Source: Opitutia bacterium UBA6410 (lineage in GTDB: Bacteria; Verrucomicrobiota; Verrucomicrobiia; Opitutales; Intestinicryptomonadaceae). Taken from it: a stretch of 18,709 nucleotides of DNA. The stretch's first letter is position 1, and every line of letters begins with the position of its first letter. This document shows, piece after piece, positions 13,653 through 18,709 of this stretch. The DNA is taken from positions 1 through 18,709 of the forward strand of contig DJPO01000084.1 in assembly GCA_002437405.1 (NCBI GenBank), given 5' to 3'. The notes beneath the pieces were generated by a model that saw nothing but the letters and a program-made list of their open reading frames with translations, ran no database searches and was not told the origin of the DNA. The translations under genes and the position numbers were made by a program.

Positions 13653-15149
13653 ATGACTATTATAAAAACAAAATCGGTTTTGGGGGTCGCTTTTGCCGCG
13701 GCGTTTGCCGCAACGCTTTGGGGCGCGGAGAAATCCGAAAAGCCCGCCGCGCAACCCGAACCTCTGAAAGGGGCTGTCGCAGACGTGCCCGACTACAAGC
13801 TCGACGACTTCCGCAATTTCTTCGGGCTTTGCTGGATAGGCAACGGGCACGACACTCTCGCCTACGCCCGCCAGATGGGCTACAAGCACGTTTATTATCA
13901 ATGGGGAATGGAGCGCGATCCGCTTTCCGAGGGAATGTTTTTCGTAATCGAATCGCCCGAATACAGGGTCTATCCGCGCGTTGTTAATATAAATAAAAAG
14001 TATACGCCCGAAGAGAGGAAATGGTTCGAGCTCAACTGCTCGCTGATTGCGCCCGAAAAGCCGTTCCCGCAGAATATGGCAACGGGCTGGTTTTTCCCGC
14101 CCGACAAGTTTACCGCGACTCTCGACCTCCAGCAGGAGCGCGTAATCGAGGAAATCACCAACAAGGTCATTGCCGACACCAAGAAAATTGAAAAGAACGG
14201 CAGGAACTTCAAATTTTCGGGCTATGCATGGGACGTTCCGCAGCCGTTCGGCGATTTCTACAGCGAGCACCCGACAAAGAAAATGGACAACGGCAGGCAG
14301 GTAACCCTCGCCCATTGGACGGGCAAGGACGCGAGCGTCAAGCACCCCGACGTAACGCAGGAGTACGCGACGTACTCGGAGGGGCATTTTGAATTCTACC
14401 GCAGGCTGTTCGAAAAGGCGCGCAAGCAGATAAACCCAGAAGCAAAGTGGATTGTCGAACCCGCGAGCGTCTACAACGACTGGATGCGCTACATGGAATG
14501 GCCGTTTATGAAGGCGAAGGGCGACGGGCGCAAAAACTATATGCCCGACTTGGTCGCGACCGAATGCACCGAGACCGAATTCATCATCGACAAGCGCAAT
14601 TTCGAAAGCGGACTTATCGACATGGCGCACGTGGGCACGACGACCCCCGACGTTTTCGACGACGCCACCTTAAGGCTCATCGCCGCGACCGCCGCGACAC
14701 ACGGCTCGTGGACGGGCTGGTTCGGACGCCCCGGCGGCACGGGCAACAACCCCGGATACCGCACGATAAACGATATGCCCGCGCGCCTTAAACTCAACAG
14801 GGCGGTCGCCGTCTGGGAGAACCTCAACCACACGCCGATTTCGCAGCGCAAGTGGGACGGCACGAACTATTCCAGCCCGACTGCGGGAATGACCCCCGAG
14901 GTAATCTGGGCGCTCCAGCCGCAGACCGGCAAGCTGTTTTTCGTCTTCCTTTCCGAGGACGGAAAATTCGAGATTCCCGCAGGCTACAAAGTCGACAATA
15001 TCTATCACACCGACGGACTCTTCCGCGAGCTCGAACCCGTTCGCAAGAACATCGTGGCGGTTCGCAAAAACAGGATAGTCCAGCGCGCCCCGTACATCTC
15101 GGGCGTCGGCTTTGTTGCGCACTTGAAGAAAATCGATTCCGAAAAATAG
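13653..15149 (+). CDS. Secreted paralogue A, putative glycoside-hydrolase-like protein
   Basis: 498 residues from the ATG at 13653. Signal peptide (about 1-25, cleavage near LWGA-EK), then a Pro/Ala linker, then a domain shared with the next two genes. Motifs: FRNFFG.CW (53-61), YYQWGM (81-86), FPQN.ATGWF (139-147), FKFSGYAWDVPQ (186-197), AHWTG (220-224), WIVEP (266-270), YNDWMRYME (274-282), AHVG..TPDV, GWFGRPGGTGN (355-365) and VWENLN.TPISQRKW (387-401). Alternating strand/helix segments with acidic residues at strand ends (Asp194, Glu269, Glu389) suggest a TIM-barrel hydrolase; no named family is recognised. The C-terminal 80 residues look like a beta domain. First gene of a three-gene operon. 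A longer in-frame start at 13521 would lack a signal peptide and is rejected. Confidence 0.85.
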   Translation: MTIIKTKSVLGVAFAAAFAATLWGAEKSEKPAAQPEPLKGAVADVPDYKLDDFRNFFGLCWIGNGHDTLAYARQMGYKHVYYQWGMERDPLSEGMFFVIESPEYRVYPRVVNINKKYTPEERKWFELNCSLIAPEKPFPQNMATGWFFPPDKFTATLDLQQERVIEEITNKVIADTKKIEKNGRNFKFSGYAWDVPQPFGDFYSEHPTKKMDNGRQVTLAHWTGKDASVKHPDVTQEYATYSEGHFEFYRRLFEKARKQINPEAKWIVEPASVYNDWMRYMEWPFMKAKGDGRKNYMPDLVATECTETEFIIDKRNFESGLIDMAHVGTTTPDVFDDATLRLIAATAATHGSWTGWFGRPGGTGNNPGYRTINDMPARLKLNRAVAVWENLNHTPISQRKWDGTNYSSPTAGMTPEVIWALQPQTGKLFFVFLSEDGKFEIPAGYKVDNIYHTDGLFRELEPVRKNIVAVRKNRIVQRAPYISGVGFVAHLKKIDSEK

Positions 15150-15184
15150 GCGCGTCCAACCCACCCAAAAATCAAGGTTTTTAT

Positions 15185-16645
15185 ATGAATATTTTGAAAA
15201 TAACATCGTTTGCGATTCTGTCGGCGGGCGCGGTATTGTGCGCAACGGCGGCGGAATCGGTAAAGTATCCGAAAAGCGACTTCCGCAACTATTTCGGCGC
15301 GGGCTGGCAGGCCGACGGCAAAGAGATAATTTCGTTCGCCAAGAGAATGGGCTACTCCCACGTCATGGCGATGGGCGCGGATATGGCATGCAGCCCCGAC
15401 GCCAAAGGAATGTACTTTTTTATCGAGACCCCCGAGTACGGCACATACACCAGAAAGGTTTGCCCCTCGAAAAAATACACCCCCGAACAGATTAAGGACT
15501 GGGAGCTGAATTGCGCCCTTAGGGACGCGTCCAAGCCGTTCCCCGAAAATCTCGCAACGGGCTGGTTCTTCAGCGAAACCGACTTCAGCGCGCAGCTCGA
15601 CTTCCAGCAGCAAAAAGTAATCGACCGCACGATTGACAGGATTATCCAAAACGTCAAAAAGTACCAAAAGCTGAATCCGAACTTCAAGTTTGCGGGCTTC
15701 AGCTGGGACGTCCCGCAGCCGTTCGGCGACTTCTGGAGCGCACAGCAGGGGCCGAAGCACAAGGGCGCGCAGATAACGCTCGCACACTGGACGGGCGGCG
15801 ATTTCTCCTCCAAGCACCCAGAAGTCAAGCACGACTACGCGACGTATTCAGAGGGCTACTTTGAATTCCTGCGCCAGCTGCGCGAACGCTGCGACAAGGA
15901 ATTCAATATGAAGGTGAAATTCATCGTCGAGCCGTACAACGTCTACAACGACTGGATGCGCTATATGGAGGGCGATTTCATCAAGTCCAAGCCCGACCCC
16001 CAAAAATACATGGCGGACTTCGTCTTGGAGGAAAACGGCACGACGGATTTCGTGGACGACAAGCGCAACTTCCAAAGCGGACTTTTGGACAAGGCGCACG
16101 TCGGCTCGTCCACTCCGAACGTCTGGGACGAACCGCAGGCGCGCAAAATCGCGGCGGCGGCGGCGACCAACGGCGCATGGAGCACGTGGTTCGGGCGAAT
16201 CGGCGGCACGGGCAATTGCCCCCGCTACCGCTATGTCCGCGACGTCCCCGCGCGTCTTAAGCTCGCAAAGCTCCTGCCCGTCTGGGAAAACCTCAACGGC
16301 ACGCCGCTTTCCGAGCGCAAGTACGAAAACGGAGTCTACACCTCCCCCAACGCGGGCATGAACGAATCCGCAATTTGGGCAAAGCACCCCGAGTCGGGCG
16401 ATGTCTATTTCTCGATAATCCGCAAAAACGGCTTTATCCCCGTTCCCGAAGGCTTCGAAGTCGAGGAAATCGCGACGCTCGACGGCGTATTCCAAAAGCT
16501 CAAGGGGCTCGCCCCCAACAAGGCGAACCGCTGGCGCAAAAAGCCCGCTTCGATGAACGTCGAAAACGGCAAAATCGTCCCCACAAGCAACGATGTTCTC
16601 AATATGGGCTATGTCGTGAAATTTAAGAAAATCGAACAAAAATAA
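15185..16645 (+). CDS. Secreted paralogue B, putative glycoside-hydrolase-like protein
   Basis: 486 residues, with a signal peptide (about 1-23, cleavage near ATA-AE). It is clearly homologous to A along its whole length, by eye about half identical in the core. Shared motifs: ATGWFF (124-129), FKFAGFSWDVPQ (167-178), AHWTG (200-204), FIVEP (246-250), YNDWMRYME (254-262), AHVGSSTPNVWDE, GGTGN and VWENLNGTPLSERK. It departs from A and C where they have YQWGM: here it is AMGADM (62-67), so a pocket residue set has changed. It lacks the N-terminal linker of A. Starts 35 bp after A; AAGG about 9 nt before the ATG is a modest ribosome site. Candidate catalytic acids are Asp175 and Glu249, by analogy only. 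Confidence 0.85.
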   Translation: MNILKITSFAILSAGAVLCATAAESVKYPKSDFRNYFGAGWQADGKEIISFAKRMGYSHVMAMGADMACSPDAKGMYFFIETPEYGTYTRKVCPSKKYTPEQIKDWELNCALRDASKPFPENLATGWFFSETDFSAQLDFQQQKVIDRTIDRIIQNVKKYQKLNPNFKFAGFSWDVPQPFGDFWSAQQGPKHKGAQITLAHWTGGDFSSKHPEVKHDYATYSEGYFEFLRQLRERCDKEFNMKVKFIVEPYNVYNDWMRYMEGDFIKSKPDPQKYMADFVLEENGTTDFVDDKRNFQSGLLDKAHVGSSTPNVWDEPQARKIAAAAATNGAWSTWFGRIGGTGNCPRYRYVRDVPARLKLAKLLPVWENLNGTPLSERKYENGVYTSPNAGMNESAIWAKHPESGDVYFSIIRKNGFIPVPEGFEVEEIATLDGVFQKLKGLAPNKANRWRKKPASMNVENGKIVPTSNDVLNMGYVVKFKKIEQK

Positions 16646-16661
16646 ATCAGTGCATATGGAT

Positions 16662-18155
16662 ATGGAAAAAATGAAAAAATATACACTTTCGGCGGTGCTC
16701 GCGCTTTCCGCGGCGTCCGCCTTCTGCGCCGAACAGGCGGAGGAAAAGCTCGACTACACCCCCGACGACTACCGCAACTTCTACGGTATCTGCTGGCGCG
16801 GCTCGGCTCAGGACAATATCGACTACGCCCGCCAAATGGGCTACACCCACGTCGTATACCAGTGGGGTATGGAAAACTGCAAAAATATCGACGGTCTGAA
16901 ATATTTTCTCGAAACGCCCGAGTCGGGGACGTTCACGCGCACGGTCGACATTCGCAAAACCTACACGCCCGAGCAGATTAAGGAGTTCGAGACAAACCTC
17001 GCCCTCAAGAGCATCGACAAGCCGTTCCCGCAGAACATCGCAACGGGCTGGTTCGGGCCGCCCTACCGCCTTTCGGGCATTCTCGACTTCCAGCAAAAGC
17101 GCGTCATAACCCGCACAATCGACAGGATTATGGAGCAGATTGACAGAATGGCAAAGCGCGCCCCCAACTTCAAGTTCGCGGGCATAGCGTGGGACGTTCC
17201 GCAGGCCGAGGGCGACTTCTGGAGCGAACGCAAGGGCGCGCCGATGAACAACGGCGGGCAGGTAACGATAAAATACTGGACTGGCTCGGATTCCGCAGTA
17301 AGACACCCCGAAACCGTGCACGACTACCCGACCCACAAGCTCGGGCACTACGAATTCTACCGCCAGCTTTTCGAACGCTGCCGCAAGGAGAAAAATCCCG
17401 ACGCCAGATTCATCGTCGAACCCTATGTCCCCTACGAAGGCTGGATTAGGGACGTGGAAAACGACCTTTTGAAAACGAAGGGACTCGAGGAAACCAAAAA
17501 GTATCTGCCCGATATGGTCTGCTCCGAGGGCAGCGGCTTCAAGTTCTTCGACGACCCCAGAACCACCGCAAGCGGCTTGTACAAAAAGAACCAGATTTCG
17601 TCCTCCACCCCCAATGTGTACGACGAACCCTCCGCGCGCAAAATCGCGGCGAACGCGGCAATCAACGGCGGCTGGACGCACTGGTACGGACGCCCGGGAG
17701 CTACGGGCAATATGCCCGACTACAAGTCGATTCGCGATGTCCCCGCGCGCCTGAAGCTCGTGAAAATGGTCGCCCTTTGGGAAAACATCAACAACACGCC
17801 GCTTTCGCAGCGCAAATGGGACGGGCACGTTTATTCGTCGCCCACGGCGTATATGGACAAGCACGGGCTCGGAGCTCTCCAGCCGCAGACGAACAAATTT
17901 TTCTTTGTCTGCAACACGGACAAGGCGAAAATCCCCGTGCCCGCTGGCTACGAAGTCACCGCAATCTACTTCACCGACAGCCTCTTCAAAGAATTCACAA
18001 ACAACGAAATGAATTCCTTCAAGCCCTCGATGAACAAGGAGTTCTTCAAGGTCGAAAACGGCGTCATATCGCCCAAGGGCGTTTCGGTGACGGGGCAGGG
18101 ATTCATCGCGACAGTCAAGAAAATCGACGCTCCCGCGAAATCGGAAGCTAAATAA
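16662..18155 (+). CDS. Secreted paralogue C, putative glycoside-hydrolase-like protein
   Basis: 497 residues from ATG 16662; GTG 16650, ATG 16656 and ATG 16671 are alternatives in the same frame, all before a good signal peptide (cleavage near AFCA-EQ). Homologous to A and B: YRNFYG.CW, QMGYTHVVYQWGM (58-70), FPQNIATGWF (122-131), FKFAGIAWDVPQ (170-181), FIVEP (250-254), STPNVYDEPSARKIA, GRPGATGN and WENINNTPLSQRKWDG. It keeps the YQWGM of A but has lost AHWTG (KYWTG instead), YATYSEG (YPTHKLG) and YNDWMRYME (YEGWIRDVE), and the AHVG motif. The VEP and WDVPQ acids remain. It starts about 16 bp after B, with no clear ribosome site, so translation may be coupled. No terminator with a T tract follows. 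Confidence 0.85.
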   Translation: MEKMKKYTLSAVLALSAASAFCAEQAEEKLDYTPDDYRNFYGICWRGSAQDNIDYARQMGYTHVVYQWGMENCKNIDGLKYFLETPESGTFTRTVDIRKTYTPEQIKEFETNLALKSIDKPFPQNIATGWFGPPYRLSGILDFQQKRVITRTIDRIMEQIDRMAKRAPNFKFAGIAWDVPQAEGDFWSERKGAPMNNGGQVTIKYWTGSDSAVRHPETVHDYPTHKLGHYEFYRQLFERCRKEKNPDARFIVEPYVPYEGWIRDVENDLLKTKGLEETKKYLPDMVCSEGSGFKFFDDPRTTASGLYKKNQISSSTPNVYDEPSARKIAANAAINGGWTHWYGRPGATGNMPDYKSIRDVPARLKLVKMVALWENINNTPLSQRKWDGHVYSSPTAYMDKHGLGALQPQTNKFFFVCNTDKAKIPVPAGYEVTAIYFTDSLFKEFTNNEMNSFKPSMNKEFFKVENGVISPKGVSVTGQGFIATVKKIDAPAKSEAK

Positions 18156-18231
18156 GCTCGCTTTTATTCCGATTTTATAAACATTAAAACGCGCGCACCG
18201 AATGGGCGGTATTTTTCGGATAGTCGAGAAA

Positions 18232-18237
18232 TATAAA
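18232..18237 (+). promoter_or_regulatory. Candidate -10 box
   Basis: TATAAA lies 35 bp before the lipoprotein start at 18273, in A+T-rich sequence like the one before rpmB. No good -35 hexamer was found. The 117-bp gap before this gene has one weak hairpin (CCGAA 18198 / TTCGG 18215) without a T tract. Confidence 0.3.
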
Positions 18238-18272
18238 ATTCCCGTTCGGGGCGCGTAAAATTTTTAAAGATT

Positions 18273-18659
18273 ATGAAAAAAGTATTCCCGAAAATTCTAT
18301 TGGCGGCTGCCGCGCTGGCGACCGCCTCGTGCGCGGTCGTGATAAGCGACGAAAGCTATGCGATGGCAAGCCGCGGCGAAACGGTGCAAACATACAAGGG
18401 CTTCAACAGCTCGAAGGAGGCGTTGCACAGCGCGACGCTGATGGCGTTGCAGGAAAGAGGCTGGACAATCATAGACTCGGGGAACCCGATTAAGGCGCGC
18501 CTGAAGAAGTTGAGGCAGGAGGCAAATGTCTCGATAGAGGTAAAGGCGAACGAGTTGGTGGTGGACACAAAGGGGTCGCTGGTAGACGGAAGCAAGGCGT
18601 ACGTCCCCGTCCGCTATCTAAACAATCTGATACTAACCATCCGCAAAGCGGGCTTGTGA
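18273..18659 (+). CDS. Small predicted lipoprotein, unknown function
   Basis: 128 residues. Signal peptide MKKVFPKILLAAAALATAS then Cys20, with a permissive lipobox (TASC), so lipid anchoring is likely but not certain. The mature part mixes helix and strand: ETVQTYKGFNSSKEALHSATLMALQERGWTII is a helix followed by a strand, and NPIKARLKKLRQEANVSIEVKANELVVDTKGS suggests a beta hairpin. A closing segment YVPVRYLNNLILTIRKAG is helical. No catalytic motif or cysteine pair is seen. The layout (helix, strand, then IKARL, ISIEV-type strands) resembles small periplasmic alpha/beta lipoproteins common in Gram-negatives. It stands 117 bp after the trio and has its own candidate -10 box, so it is probably a separate unit. 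Confidence 0.8.
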   Translation: MKKVFPKILLAAAALATASCAVVISDESYAMASRGETVQTYKGFNSSKEALHSATLMALQERGWTIIDSGNPIKARLKKLRQEANVSIEVKANELVVDTKGSLVDGSKAYVPVRYLNNLILTIRKAGL

Positions 18660-18709
18660 AACTACCGTTGATACGGCGTTTCGGGGAAGAAACTGCAATG
18701 GGTACGTAC

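Noticed and set aside
13644..17864. Long minus-strand frames opposite all three paralogues (328, 263 and 405 codons)
   Set aside because: They mirror the conserved codon pattern of the plus-strand genes, Val/Asp-rich, without start signals.

Overview
The window reads as a chromosomal segment of a PVC-group bacterium, most likely a Verrucomicrobiota member near Opitutae/Puniceicoccales. This is inferred from four things: the glucose-6-phosphate isomerase is of the plastid/chlamydial-type branch; there is a squalene-hopene cyclase; most starts have little Shine-Dalgarno signal; and there are many short secreted or lipid-anchored proteins with Gram-negative envelope features (outer-membrane barrel, lipoboxes). 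Genes are G+C-rich and intergenic spacers are A+T-rich. No tRNA, rRNA, CRISPR array, insertion sequence or phage gene was seen.

Layout. Positions 1-195 hold no gene but carry a chain of three triloop palindromes downstream of uvrA. A leftward UvrA-type excinuclease gene (196-3099) is divergent, with only 32 bp between start codons, from a rightward pair: an AI-2E-family permease and an outer-membrane barrel protein (3132-5153). A 301-bp spacer with two leftward-facing terminators leads to rpmB (5455-5685), which ends in a near-ideal intrinsic terminator. Next comes a three-gene rightward cluster: pgi, a membrane-anchored coiled-coil protein and a tiny lipoprotein (6001-8804). A 500-bp non-coding stretch follows, with a possible structured RNA, a terminator and three degenerate hairpin repeats. 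A secreted clan GH-A glycoside hydrolase gene (9305-10741) is broken by two compensating frameshifts. It converges, at a bidirectional terminator, on two leftward genes: a chagasin-type (I42) protease-inhibitor lipoprotein and squalene-hopene cyclase (10837-13361).

The right end is the most unusual part. Three tandem secreted paralogues of about 490 residues each (13653-18155) are packed with 35-bp and about 16-bp gaps. They share strong motifs (TGWF, KF[AS]G.[AS]WDVPQ, VEP, WEN.N.TP.S.RK) but match no family I recognise. They look like a diverging set of secreted, probably TIM-barrel, carbohydrate-active enzymes. A small lipoprotein gene (18273-18659) closes the window.

Taken together, the window mixes housekeeping genes (uvrA, rpmB, pgi) and envelope genes (cyclase, barrel, lipoproteins) with an accessory secreted-enzyme locus. 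The broken hydrolase and the intact trio both suggest a saccharolytic lifestyle. All functional statements rest on motif recognition by eye; no search was run.
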